NCBI RefSeq assembly: GCF_947495315.1
Contig: NZ_CANLYD010000011.1
Coordinates: 1 to 64,000 of the forward strand
Direction of reading: 5' to 3'
DNA length: 64,000 bases
Origin: an uncultured Aquimarina sp.
Lineage (GTDB): Bacteria; Bacteroidota; Bacteroidia; Flavobacteriales; Flavobacteriaceae
The translations under genes and the position numbers were made by a program. Each line of letters opens with the position of its first letter. Position 1 is the stretch's first letter. Below the pieces are notes generated by a model. It was given only the letters and a program-made list of their open reading frames with translations, made no database searches and had not been told where the DNA came from. Below, one piece after another: positions 1 through 8,693 of the stretch.

Positions 1-2620
1 ACAGTAATGGTAAATGTTTGATCATCAGAAGTGTCATCACCACCGTTAGCAGTTCCCCCATCATCAGAAATACTTACTGTTACCGTCGCACTACCACTAG
101 CATCTGCAGCGGGAGTATAGGTTAGATTTCCAGTTGCATCAATAGCTGGTTGCGCGCTAAATAATGCATTGTTGTCATTTGATACATTAAAATTCAATGT
201 TTGCATTGCATTAGCATCTCCATCATCAATGGCAGTTGCCCATCCATTTACGGTTTGTGCACCAGCATCTTCATTGACTGCTTCATTGGCACCCGCAGTG
301 AAGCTAGGTTCGTCATTTACGGAGTTTACAGTAATGGTAAATGTTTGATCATCAGAAGTGTCATCACCACCGTTAGCAGTTCCACCATCATCAGAAATAC
401 TTACCGTTACCGTCGCACTACCACTAGCATCTGCAGCAGGAGTATAGGTTAGATTACCAGTTGCATCAATAGCGGGTTGAGCGCTAAATAATGCATTATT
501 GTTATTTGACACATTAAAATTCAATGTTTGCATTGCATTAGCATCTCCATCATCAATGGCAGTTGCCCATCCATTTACGGTTTGTGCACCAGCATCTTCA
601 TTGACTGCTTCATTGGCACCCGCAGTGAAGCTAGGTTCGTCATTTACGGAGTTTACAGTAATGGTAAATGTTTGATCATCAGAAGTGTCATCACCACCGT
701 TAGCAGTTCCACCATCATCAGAAATACTTACGGTTACCGTCGCACTACCACTAGCATCTGCAGCAGGAGTATAGGTTAGATTACCAGTTGCATCAATAGC
801 GGGTTGAGTGCTAAATAATGCATTATTGTTATTTGACACATTAAAATTCAATGTTTGCATCGCATCAGCATCTCCATCATCAATGGCAGTTGCCCATCCA
901 TTTACAGTTTGCGCACCTGCATCTTCGTTGACTGCTTCATTGGCACCCGCAGTGAAGCTAGGTTCGTCATTTACGGAGTTCACAGTAATGGTAAATGTTT
1001 GATCATCAGAAGTGTCATCACCACCGTTAGCAGTTCCACCATTATCAGAAATACTTACGGTTACCGTTGCACTACCACTAGCATTTGCAGTAGGAGTATA
1101 GGTTAGATTTCCGGTTGCATCAATAGCTGGTTGCGCGCTAAATAATACATTATTGTCATTTGATACATTAAAACTCAATGTTTGCATTGCATCAGCATCT
1201 CCATCATCAATGGCAGTTGCCCACCCGTTTACAGTTTGTGCACCCGCATCTTCATTGATAGCTTCATTCGCACCCGCAGTGAAACTTGGTTCGTCGTTAA
1301 CGGCATTTACAGTAATTGTGAATTGCTGTGTAGCAAAAGTATCATCACCTCCATTCGCAGTTCCTCCATCGTCTGAGAGTACAACACTTACTGTTGCAGA
1401 ACCATTAGCATCTGCAGCAGGAGTATAGGTTAGATTACCAGAAGCACTAATTGCCGGTTGTACGCTGAACAGTGAATTATTGTCATTGGTTACTGTAAAT
1501 GTCAAAGTTTGTGTAGCGTCTGAGTCTCCATCATCTATGGCAGTTGCCCACCCGTTTACAGTTTGTGCACCTGCATCTTCGTTAACAGCTTCATTCGCAC
1601 CCGCAGTGAAACTTGGTTCGTCGTTAACGGCATTTACAGTAATTGTGAATTGCTGTGTAGCAAAAGTATCATCACCTCCATTCGCAGTTCCTCCATCGTC
1701 TGAGAGTATAACACTTACTGTTGCAGAACCATTAGCATCTGCAGCAGGAGTATAGGTTAGATTACCAGAAGCACTAATTGCCGGTTGTACGCTGAACAGT
1801 GAATTATTGTCATTGGTTACTGTAAATGTCAAAGTTTGTGTAGCGTCTGAGTCTCCATCATCAATGGCAGTTGCCCATCCGTTTACAGTTTGTGCGCCAG
1901 CATCTTCGTTAACAGCTTCATTCGCACCCGCAGTAAAACTTGGTTCATCATTCACTGCATTTACAGTAATTGTGAATTGCTGTGTAGCAAAAGTATCATC
2001 GCCTCCATTAGCAGTTCCTCCATCATCTGTTAATACTACACTTACGGTAGCAGAACCATTGGCATCTGCAGCAGGAGTATAGGTTAGATTTCCAGTTGCA
2101 TCAATAGCTGGTTGCGCACTAAATAATCCATTATTGTTATTGGTTACTGTAAATGTCAAAGTTTGTGTAGCGTCTGAGTCTCCATCATCAATGGCAGTTG
2201 CCCACCCATTTACAATTTGTGCACCTGCATCTTCGTTAACAGCTTCATTCGCACCCGCAGTGAAACTAGGTTCGTCATTAACGGCATTTACAGTAATTGT
2301 AAATTGTTGTGTAGTAAAAGTATCATCACCTCCATTCGCAGTTCCACCATCATCTGAGAGTACAACATCTACAGTTGCAGAACCATTAGCATTTGCAGCA
2401 GGAGTATAGGTTAGATTACCAGAAGCACTAATGGCTGGTTGTGCGCTGAACAGTAAATTATTGTCATTGGTTACTGTAAATGTCAAAGTTTGTGTAGCGT
2501 CTGAGTCTCCATCATCAATACTGGTTGCCCAGTTGTTGACTGTTTGTGCACCTGCATCTTCATTGACTACTTCATTCGCCCCCGCGGTAAAACTAGGTTC
2601 GTCATTAACGGCGGTTACAT
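1..2620 (-). repeat. Exact 327-bp tandem repeat array, two sequence subtypes
   Basis: The VNDEPSF-coding motif recurs at about 311, 638, 965, 1292, 1619, 1946, 2273 and 2600, always 327 bp apart, with no length change between units. Units nearer the N-terminus (right side) carry the subtype SDATQTLTFTVTNDNN...ISASGN...FATQQFTITVNA. Units at the left edge carry ANAMQTLNFNVSNDNN...IDATGN...SDDQTFTITVNS. The unit at about 1947-2273 is a hybrid: its flanks are of the first type but its middle (AQPAIDATGN) is of the second. Neighbouring left-edge units are nearly identical in DNA. This pattern points to recent duplication and gene conversion. Confidence 0.95.
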
Positions 2621-3581
2621 TAAGCGTAGCCACATAATTTCCAGTACTGTTTTCTATACCATCATTAACTTCAAATTGAAAAGATGTATTTACTGAGCCT
2701 GTCTGTATATATTGTAAGTTCCCAGCATCTAAATCAGCTTTTGAAACCGTTGAGCCCATAGAAAGTTGTTCACCAGTATCAAAAGTATCACTGCTATTGG
2801 CATCTACATATAGCGTCCCTATAGCAGGAAGAATTTCTATTAATAGATTGTCTAAAGGGTCACTATCCGTATCATTATAACTAAAATCAGCAGTAGCAAA
2901 TGTATATGTTTGATCCTCAAATGGGCCCGATGAAGCAGTGAAGCTTGAAGCCGTTGGAGCAGAGTTTGTTGATACAGCAGCTATTATAATCATACTGTCT
3001 ATTGACCATCCTCCAATAATTGGAGAAGATGGAGTTAATACTAATTCATCAATATCTGAGAAAGATCCTGTTGTTGGATTTGTTAAATCAACGTTCACTA
3101 AAGTATTGTGTAATGCATTAATAATCTTTGTTCCTACTTCTATTCCGTCTTTTTTTCCAGACGCAGTAAATGATAAAGTTGTAGGTGCAGAATTATATTC
3201 GTAAGCAAAATCAAAACTAGTAATGCCTATTTCACCACCTGAATCTGTGGATAAAGTAGATGAATTTGTTGTTCCGAGAGAACCACCCCCAAAGAATAAA
3301 GCAGCGTCAGATCCTCCTGCTGTAGCATTTGTACCTGCTCCATTTCCTGATAATGCAAAAGCAATAATTCTTGAATTTGAAGAGGTCATAGATACATCAA
3401 ATCCGTTTAATAGAGTGCTAAAACTTTGATCAGCACTAGGATTTAGACCATTGGCTATGACGATTGTCGATGTTCCAAACTCCATCGTAGTTGGGGTCTG
3501 TCCATATGATTGTTTGTGAATTAAAAAAAACACAAAATATACAATCGGAATTAGCGAAGATTTGAAGTAATAATGTTTCAT
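1..3581 (-). CDS. Giant secreted tandem-repeat protein (cadherin/VCBS-like repeats), partial
   Basis: An open frame runs from an ATG to the left edge without a stop, so the C-terminus lies outside the window. The N-terminus is a signal peptide (MKHYYFKSS, then a hydrophobic stretch ending SYGQ). Residues about 28-210 form a non-repetitive beta-rich region with an acidic SDIDELVLTP segment. Residues about 215-320 look like a cadherin-like domain (NDTDSDPLDN, then LEVNDG-type beta strands). From about residue 325 on, 109-residue units begin with VNDEPSFTAGANEAVNEDAG and contain Asp-rich motifs such as DDGDSDATQ, typical of calcium-binding Ig-like/cadherin/VCBS folds. Seven complete units and part of an eighth are visible. 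Known biology of such proteins: surface adhesins or matrix proteins. A T9SS or anchoring C-terminus is expected but unseen. The short antisense ORFs that recur every 327 bp here are shadows. Confidence 0.85.
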   Translation of the reverse strand, partial: MKHYYFKSSLIPIVYFVFFLIHKQSYGQTPTTMEFGTSTIVIANGLNPSADQSFSTLLNGFDVSMTSSNSRIIAFALSGNGAGTNATAGGSDAALFFGGGSLGTTNSSTLSTDSGGEIGITSFDFAYEYNSAPTTLSFTASGKKDGIEVGTKIINALHNTLVNVDLTNPTTGSFSDIDELVLTPSSPIIGGWSIDSMIIIAAVSTNSAPTASSFTASSGPFEDQTYTFATADFSYNDTDSDPLDNLLIEILPAIGTLYVDANSSDTFDTGEQLSMGSTVSKADLDAGNLQYIQTGSVNTSFQFEVNDGIENSTGNYVATLNVTAVNDEPSFTAGANEVVNEDAGAQTVNNWATSIDDGDSDATQTLTFTVTNDNNLLFSAQPAISASGNLTYTPAANANGSATVDVVLSDDGGTANGGDDTFTTQQFTITVNAVNDEPSFTAGANEAVNEDAGAQIVNGWATAIDDGDSDATQTLTFTVTNNNNGLFSAQPAIDATGNLTYTPAADANGSATVSVVLTDDGGTANGGDDTFATQQFTITVNAVNDEPSFTAGANEAVNEDAGAQTVNGWATAIDDGDSDATQTLTFTVTNDNNSLFSVQPAISASGNLTYTPAADANGSATVSVILSDDGGTANGGDDTFATQQFTITVNAVNDEPSFTAGANEAVNEDAGAQTVNGWATAIDDGDSDATQTLTFTVTNDNNSLFSVQPAISASGNLTYTPAADANGSATVSVVLSDDGGTANGGDDTFATQQFTITVNAVNDEPSFTAGANEAINEDAGAQTVNGWATAIDDGDADAMQTLSFNVSNDNNVLFSAQPAIDATGNLTYTPTANASGSATVTVSISDNGGTANGGDDTSDDQTFTITVNSVNDEPSFTAGANEAVNEDAGAQTVNGWATAIDDGDADAMQTLNFNVSNNNNALFSTQPAIDATGNLTYTPAADASGSATVTVSISDDGGTANGGDDTSDDQTFTITVNSVNDEPSFTAGANEAVNEDAGAQTVNGWATAIDDGDANAMQTLNFNVSNNNNALFSAQPAIDATGNLTYTPAADASGSATVTVSISDDGGTANGGDDTSDDQTFTITVNSVNDEPSFTAGANEAVNEDAGAQTVNGWATAIDDGDANAMQTLNFNVSNDNNALFSAQPAIDATGNLTYTPAADASGSATVTVSISDDGGTANGGDDTSDDQTFTIT

Positions 3582-3667
3582 ATGTTTAACTGTTTTGTTA
3601 GGGAAAATTTACCTTTAACTAAAGGTATTAATTTTATTTGGAATAAATTGAGGGTTATTCTTGGTTT

Positions 3668-3706
3668 TTGAAAACCTCTAATAAAATTTCATTAGAGGTT
3701 TTTACT
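3668..3706 (-). terminator. Intrinsic terminator after the tail-collar gene
   Basis: A stem AACCTCTAAT / ATTAGAGGTT with a short loop lies directly after the tail-collar stop codon and before the giant repeat gene. It is flanked by T-runs on both sides, so it may act in both directions. It separates the collar/formyltransferase pair from the repeat gene, which therefore needs its own promoter in 3582-3667. Confidence 0.6.
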
Positions 3707-3726
3707 TTTTATAAATTATTTTATCA

Positions 3727-4317
3727 TTAACTTCTTGAAGGAAATAGTCCTTGTAAAGCAATAATATAATTAGTTGTCAAATAAGGTTGCATGTTATTAT
3801 GTGATTGGCCTCCTCCATTATTTAAAATAGTTAAACCAGCATTACTTCTAATAGTTTGGCCATTTACAGGGTTCGTTGGTGGTCCAAAAGCTTTTACCTT
3901 AGTAGCACTTAGACCTGTACCAAATTGTGCCACTGCAGGTACATCACCAGCTTGTGGAGTTTCATTCACTGCATTTTCCGTACTTAATAGAATAGTTTGA
4001 TCCGTGCTTTCTGAATTTTGTGTTAAGTGATTGTGAGAAGGCAATTCGGGAGTTACTAAGGTATGTGTTTCTCCGCCTCCTTTCGAACCCAATCTACGAT
4101 TACTCAAACCGGGCCCGTTTCCAGCGTGCATTGGAACTCTACCCCGTAAATCGGGAAGTGCAAACGTAGTTCTGCCATCTCCACCGTACACTGTGCCCAG
4201 TATTGAGAAAAGTGCACTGTTTGATGAAATTGGTAATAATTGCCCGTCACAAAGCGCCCAGCCTCTAGGAGCGAAATTTCCTCCGAATAATATAATTTGT
4301 CCTAAAAAAGGTTCCAT
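3727..4317 (-). CDS. Phage tail collar-domain protein (MdpB-like)
   Basis: A 196-residue protein with the standard collar-domain start: MEPFLGQIILFGGNFAPRGW, then CDGQLLPISSNSALFSILGT and YGGDGRTTFALPDLRGRVP. The second half carries a Gly/His-rich segment (GSKGGGETHTL, PSHNH) and ends NNMQPYLTTNYIIALQG, as in stand-alone collar proteins called microcystin-dependent protein B. In phages the domain joins tail fibres to baseplates. In Bacteroidota and cyanobacteria free-standing copies of unknown role are common. No other phage genes are nearby, so this is not a prophage remnant. It lies 41 nt downstream of the formyltransferase gene and is probably co-transcribed. There is no signal peptide. 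The family is certain, the function unknown. Confidence 0.85.
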   Translation of the reverse strand: MEPFLGQIILFGGNFAPRGWALCDGQLLPISSNSALFSILGTVYGGDGRTTFALPDLRGRVPMHAGNGPGLSNRRLGSKGGGETHTLVTPELPSHNHLTQNSESTDQTILLSTENAVNETPQAGDVPAVAQFGTGLSATKVKAFGPPTNPVNGQTIRSNAGLTILNNGGGQSHNNMQPYLTTNYIIALQGLFPSRS

Positions 4318-4358
4318 AAATAATTAATTTTAAAGATTAATAAATTGATTTAAGTTAT

Positions 4359-5321
4359 TTAGTAATGAACTTGTTCTTCTTTTATTCTTATACTTGTTAT
4401 AAAACAATGTCCTTGTCGTATTCCTAGATGGACAAATTTTGTTCCTGATAAAATGCCTGCATCAGAACTAATAGCATTTATTCTTAGTATTTTTCCGTAT
4501 TTACAATACACATACAATCCTTCTTGTGGATGTGCGTGGATGATCTCACCAGCAGTTTTGCCAAGTAATGGTTGACTGTCTACAGGAGAAACTTCCAGAA
4601 TTCTTATAGGAGATCCTTGGTAATATGTAATTGCTCCACCATATTTAGGATTGCAAGCATTCACTAAATTTTCTATTTCATCTGCAGTTTGGGTTTCCCA
4701 GGAAATCGTAGTGTCTTTTTCTATAGGTCTGTTGTAATATGTAATTTCTTTTGTTGGCTGAGGTTTAAAGTTTTTAATGTCGGTTACCAGCTGAATTGAT
4801 TTTTGAATAACCCCATCAAGCATATAACTCATTTTGGAATTAGCCATTCCCAAGGTTTCTCCAGGAATTATAGGAACAGGTCGTTCTAATAGAATTTTAC
4901 CAGTATCCCAATCTTCATCCATCTGATGAATAGTGATAGCCGTTTGTTTTTTTCCTTGTTTTATAGACCAAAATAGTGGATCAGGACCCCTATTCTCTGG
5001 TAATTTTCCAAAATGAACATTCAGAAAACCATATTTTGGTATTTCTAATACTTCTTTAGGAATCTTGATAGAAAAACCACAAACCAATACCAAATCAGGA
5101 GCTTTATTTACTAACCAGGTTTTGAATGCGGTGCTAATATTTTGTTTATTGATGAGATACGTGTCAAGACCTTCTTTCTGTATGGAGGTAAACCAAAAAT
5201 TCTCCTTAGGATTCGGAACTTCAGATTCCTGAAAACATACAGCTTCCAAATGATTATCTTTAGATAGGCTGTTATATACAGAAAGGCAGACAGGAAAGCT
5301 TCCGATAAGTATTGTTTTCAT
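4359..5321 (-). CDS. Formyltransferase-fold protein (Fmt/PurN family), substrate unknown
   Basis: A 320-residue cytosolic protein. The catalytic core resembles methionyl-tRNA and sugar formyltransferases: VCGFSIKIPKEVLEIPKYG, then NVHFGKLPENRGPDPLFWSI (the Asn and His of the N-x-H motif and the LPxxRG loop), then ITIHQMDEDWDTGKIL with the conserved Asp. A C-terminal beta-barrel-like half (residues about 205-310, with GKTAGEIIHAHPQEGLYVYC) matches the Fmt C-terminal domain that often binds tRNA or a substrate arm. It is unlikely to be the housekeeping Fmt, because the neighbours are not def or other translation genes and the N-terminus is divergent. It may formylate a sugar nucleotide or an amine on a surface molecule. 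It sits 41 nt upstream of the tail-collar gene, so the two probably form an operon. Confidence 0.7.
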   Translation of the reverse strand: MKTILIGSFPVCLSVYNSLSKDNHLEAVCFQESEVPNPKENFWFTSIQKEGLDTYLINKQNISTAFKTWLVNKAPDLVLVCGFSIKIPKEVLEIPKYGFLNVHFGKLPENRGPDPLFWSIKQGKKQTAITIHQMDEDWDTGKILLERPVPIIPGETLGMANSKMSYMLDGVIQKSIQLVTDIKNFKPQPTKEITYYNRPIEKDTTISWETQTADEIENLVNACNPKYGGAITYYQGSPIRILEVSPVDSQPLLGKTAGEIIHAHPQEGLYVYCKYGKILRINAISSDAGILSGTKFVHLGIRQGHCFITSIRIKEEQVHY

Positions 5322-5658
5322 GAATTCAAGGTTTTACAATCCGCCAGACATACATCTAGCTATATTGATTAAATTATTCAGATAATTTTTTCTGATTTCT
5401 CTGTGTATCAAAACTAAACAGAGTATTAAAATTGATCAATACGTATAATTACCTGAATTTTAGTGAAAGTGTTTGCTAATGATAATTCCCTGCTTTTTAG
5501 AGGAACCTTTAGCCTTATAATATCGTCCTTTTTGTGTGGAAATGTATTTTCTTTTGGTTTAAAGAAATAAAGTGAAGTGTATAGTGCTGCTATTTAGATC
5601 AGTTTCTGTTGAAAACTAGAATTGTGATGATGAAGAAGCTTGGATTCAGAAAAATTAT
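5322..5658. other. Non-coding gap without recognised features
   Basis: An AT-rich spacer between the formyltransferase start and the aspartyl-protease stop. I see no convincing ORF, terminator hairpin or repeat. The promoter of the formyltransferase/collar pair should lie at its left end, but I could not pick out a clear TAnnTTTG element. Confidence 0.5.
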
Positions 5659-6096
5659 TTATTTAAGATATAGACACTTTTGATCGTAATCTATAACGGC
5701 TTTTCCTCTTTTTAAAACATCAGCACCAATAATCCCATCTACTGGTTCCGCTTGATGTGCGATAAGCGCCGTATTTACATGAGTAAGATCAAATAAAATA
5801 AGTGAAATACTTTTTTTTGACCATTTGCCAAGCTGTAGCGTATTTTTTTTAGAAAGCTGTGTGAGCATGTCTGTAGCGCCAGCACCAGCTGCCTTTACAT
5901 CACTATCCTGTGCAAAAAGATCAAATTTTTCTACTGCATCAAAACCAACACACGAATTAGAGGCTCCAGTATCTACAATAAAATTACCCTCTATACCATT
6001 AAGCATTGCTTTCACCTCAAAATGATTGGTTTTGGTATACACAAGTTTAATACGATGATATTCTTTTTCAATTAGAAACTGGCGGAGTGTTGTCAT
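5659..6096 (-). CDS. Retropepsin-like aspartyl protease
   Basis: A 145-residue single-domain clan AA protease. The active-site motif is NFIVDTGASNS with the catalytic Asp at about residue 42. The second hallmark is PVDGIIGADVLKRGKAVIDY, the flap-side hydrophobic-hydrophobic-Gly motif followed by the beta-strand that closes the fold. Retropepsin-like enzymes act as dimers, so a single DTGA per chain is expected. I chose the start at 6096 because its ATG overlaps the CHAT stop codon (ATGA), which implies translational coupling; the longer frame from 6165 lies wholly inside the CHAT gene. No signal peptide is visible, so it appears cytosolic or is tethered by partners. Likely role: a processing protease working with the upstream CHAT protein (inference). 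Confidence 0.8.
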   Translation of the reverse strand: MTTLRQFLIEKEYHRIKLVYTKTNHFEVKAMLNGIEGNFIVDTGASNSCVGFDAVEKFDLFAQDSDVKAAGAGATDMLTQLSKKNTLQLGKWSKKSISLILFDLTHVNTALIAHQAEPVDGIIGADVLKRGKAVIDYDQKCLYLK

Positions 6097-8693
6097 TTTA
6101 TTTTTTGTCGAATCACGAACAAAAATAGTATAATTAATAAGAACCCTCCGATTATAAATATCCAATTTGATTTTCCTTCAGTTGGAGATTGATAGTTTCC
6201 ATAATACACAAATGAAGCCCAGTAATACGGTGATTTTTGAGTATTAGAGATTTCTTTTGCTTCAAGGAAATCCAATTTTGCTTTATGCAATTCGTATACA
6301 TAGGAGTTAGAAAGATGTAGATTTTGATAAAAATATTGCATTAGCTGAGAAGTAGTTTTGTCATTTACTTTCCATAACGAAAACAATACATTTTGTACTC
6401 CTGCATATTGAAATCCTCTACCAATGCTAAGCGGACCTTCTCCTTTGGCCAAAGTGCCTATACCTGTTTCACAAGCACTGAGCACGACTAAGTCTGCTTC
6501 TAATTGCAATCCATATAACTGATTTACCAGAATATTCTGATCTATGAACTGTATAGAAGCTGGTCTTGAAAAACTTCCTGCTTCTGCGTGGGTAGATAGG
6601 TGTAAAATCGAATGTTTTTTTGTCTCATCCAGAAAACGTGCATAAGTGGCTTCCTCTTTTTCTAAGAACACACCATCAAATTTTTGTTGTATGTGGCTTT
6701 GTTCTTCAAGAGAGAAAGGAAGTTCTAGATTGGTGTTTTCGAAAACCGGAAACACTCCTAGAATGTTTAATTTTGTGTCCCTGCTATTTGATCTTAAATA
6801 TTTACCTGCGGAAATTTCGTAGTTTATGATACTTGATTTTAACAAGAATGGCATCTTCTCGAAACTTAAAACATTACTTTTTTTAGTCAATAATGTTTCA
6901 AAAGGAACAAAATTGAGTAGTCCATCAGGAATAACTAGTAGCTTCTTAGTGTTAGGAATTTTTAGAATATTATATAGTTCAAAACTACTTTCCGAAAAAC
7001 TCTTTACATTGTTAACAATAGTGGATGAATTATTAAAGTAACGTATATAATTTTGGATGACACTTCTAAAATGCTCAATATCTTGAGTTTTTGTTATTTC
7101 AATTGAATCTGCATCAATTTTGAATTGATACACAGTTTTTTTACCAAAAAAATATTCAATTAAGGTAAGATCATCTTGTTTTAGCTTTCTTTGAAGCTCC
7201 GTAATTGAGATTTTTTTTTGCTTAAAAAGAAGATTGGGATATTTTTTCTGAAGCCTTTGAGTTACATCCTTAAGTTCTATAGATTTCATTTCATACACCG
7301 ATACCCGTTTTTGAATTTGTGAGATGTCAGCCTTGTCTTCTTTTTGTTTTTCTTGTAAAATGTATGTGTCATATGTTGCTATTTCGTTAGTAAGTTGTTT
7401 GTTTTTCTTTACTAACGAATCGTTTTTGTACTGTGACAGCAGTTGTTTAGATAGCAATGCTTCATTTACAAAAGGTGCTTTAGAGTTTTCTGCTGCTTCA
7501 AATGCTTTTATGAGATACTTCGCATCTTTTGTTGTAATGTACATGGAATACAAAAGATCAATGTAGGTTTCGGTACGATTTCGGTTTTGACTGTGCTGAA
7601 TAATTTTTGTATCCTGTAACGGGTACGTTGTATTTAATTTTGAGTTTACCTCAAAAGCTGCCTCGAACACATTAATGGCTAAAATCGGCTCATCTAATTG
7701 TTGATGGATATAGGCCTGTACATCTAATGCTTTGATTAAGACTCTGTCTGCTATAAGAATCTCCTTTTTCGGAAAATCCATGTCTGAGGAATATTCAGGA
7801 AGTAGGTATGCATAGATTTCTTTAAGATTTTTTAATGCTTCAGTATATGCTGATTTAGAAAGCAGAATATCTATATACGCCAATTGCCATTTTGCAATAT
7901 CTCGAGCTGATGTATTTGGTTTTTTTAATAGCTGAAGTTTTGCCTTGTGGATATAGTTTTGGGCATTTTGTAGTTCCTTGTTTTCTAGAGCGATTGCTGC
8001 TAAGATTTGGTAAGCATTTACCTGGGTGACATCTATCGAAATTACTTTTAATGCATGCTTTTTAGCTTCTTCCATTACTCCGGAATCTAGATAATTAGTA
8101 GCTAAATTTGTTAGAATGTTCACGTTTTTTGGAGCTATTTCTTCACCTTTTTGGAGCACCTTAATCGCTTTCTGATAATTACTTTGATTGTTATAAGCAA
8201 TAGATAGGTTTGTGATAGCAGAGATTATTTTAGCCGTATTTTGAGATTGCTCCGCCAAATATAAATAGTTAGTAATTGTATTTTCTGCTTTTTGTAAATC
8301 CCCAATTTTGAGATATAAGTTTCCTAGAGGTTGCAGGCAGTTTTCAATGATATCATAATTTTTGAGGTTGTTATTATTGAAGGTTTTCCAGGATTTTTCA
8401 TAGTAGACAATAGCTGTGGGGATGCTTCCAAATTGATTATAGTAATATCCCATATTAGCATGAACAATAACCCACGCAAGTTTGTCTTCTTTAGATAAAA
8501 GTTGATCTTCTTTAGAAGCTGTGATTTTACTTAATCTATGTAATTGCGACTTTGATGAATCTTTTAGAAAATAATCTAATTGATTGTATAAAAATTTTGA
8601 AGTCTTGGTTTTTTGCTCTGCAAGAACTACATCATTTCCCAAACACAGAAAAACGAAAATTAAGAAGAGTGTTTTAAAATTTCCAAATCCCAT
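6093..8693 (-). CDS. TPR repeat protein with C-terminal CHAT (caspase-clan) protease domain
   Basis: 866 residues from the chosen ATG, which gives a clean signal peptide (MGFGNFKTLFLIFVFLCLGN, then VVLA). The longer frame adds 18 residues inside the PKD gene. Residues about 40-330 are TPR-like helices (AITNLSIAYNNQSNYQKAIK, ILTNLATNYLDSGVMEEAKK). A coiled-coil linker follows at 380-480. The CHAT domain is at about 560-820, with the His in HLSTHAEAGSF (about 700) and the Cys in VVLSACETGIG (about 739), followed by GEGPLSIGRGF. A C-terminal TM helix ends VIRQKIK. CHAT domains are caspase/separase-like cysteine proteases, here probably facing the periplasm. The gene overlaps the PKD gene by 20 nt upstream and the aspartyl protease by 4 nt downstream. 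Confidence 0.88.
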   Translation of the reverse strand: MGFGNFKTLFLIFVFLCLGNDVVLAEQKTKTSKFLYNQLDYFLKDSSKSQLHRLSKITASKEDQLLSKEDKLAWVIVHANMGYYYNQFGSIPTAIVYYEKSWKTFNNNNLKNYDIIENCLQPLGNLYLKIGDLQKAENTITNYLYLAEQSQNTAKIISAITNLSIAYNNQSNYQKAIKVLQKGEEIAPKNVNILTNLATNYLDSGVMEEAKKHALKVISIDVTQVNAYQILAAIALENKELQNAQNYIHKAKLQLLKKPNTSARDIAKWQLAYIDILLSKSAYTEALKNLKEIYAYLLPEYSSDMDFPKKEILIADRVLIKALDVQAYIHQQLDEPILAINVFEAAFEVNSKLNTTYPLQDTKIIQHSQNRNRTETYIDLLYSMYITTKDAKYLIKAFEAAENSKAPFVNEALLSKQLLSQYKNDSLVKKNKQLTNEIATYDTYILQEKQKEDKADISQIQKRVSVYEMKSIELKDVTQRLQKKYPNLLFKQKKISITELQRKLKQDDLTLIEYFFGKKTVYQFKIDADSIEITKTQDIEHFRSVIQNYIRYFNNSSTIVNNVKSFSESSFELYNILKIPNTKKLLVIPDGLLNFVPFETLLTKKSNVLSFEKMPFLLKSSIINYEISAGKYLRSNSRDTKLNILGVFPVFENTNLELPFSLEEQSHIQQKFDGVFLEKEEATYARFLDETKKHSILHLSTHAEAGSFSRPASIQFIDQNILVNQLYGLQLEADLVVLSACETGIGTLAKGEGPLSIGRGFQYAGVQNVLFSLWKVNDKTTSQLMQYFYQNLHLSNSYVYELHKAKLDFLEAKEISNTQKSPYYWASFVYYGNYQSPTEGKSNWIFIIGGFLLIILFLFVIRQKIK

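Noticed and set aside
201..2637. Series of 64-91-codon plus-strand ORFs recurring every 327 bp
   Set aside because: They are antisense shadows of the tandem repeats in the long minus-strand frame; identical phase in each unit explains their regularity.
3727..4317. Tail-collar gene as evidence of a prophage
   Set aside because: No capsid, terminase, tail or integrase genes within the window; stand-alone collar proteins are common in Bacteroidota.
6620..7566. Plus-strand ORFs inside the CHAT gene
   Set aside because: Shadows of the 866-codon minus-strand gene without domain character.
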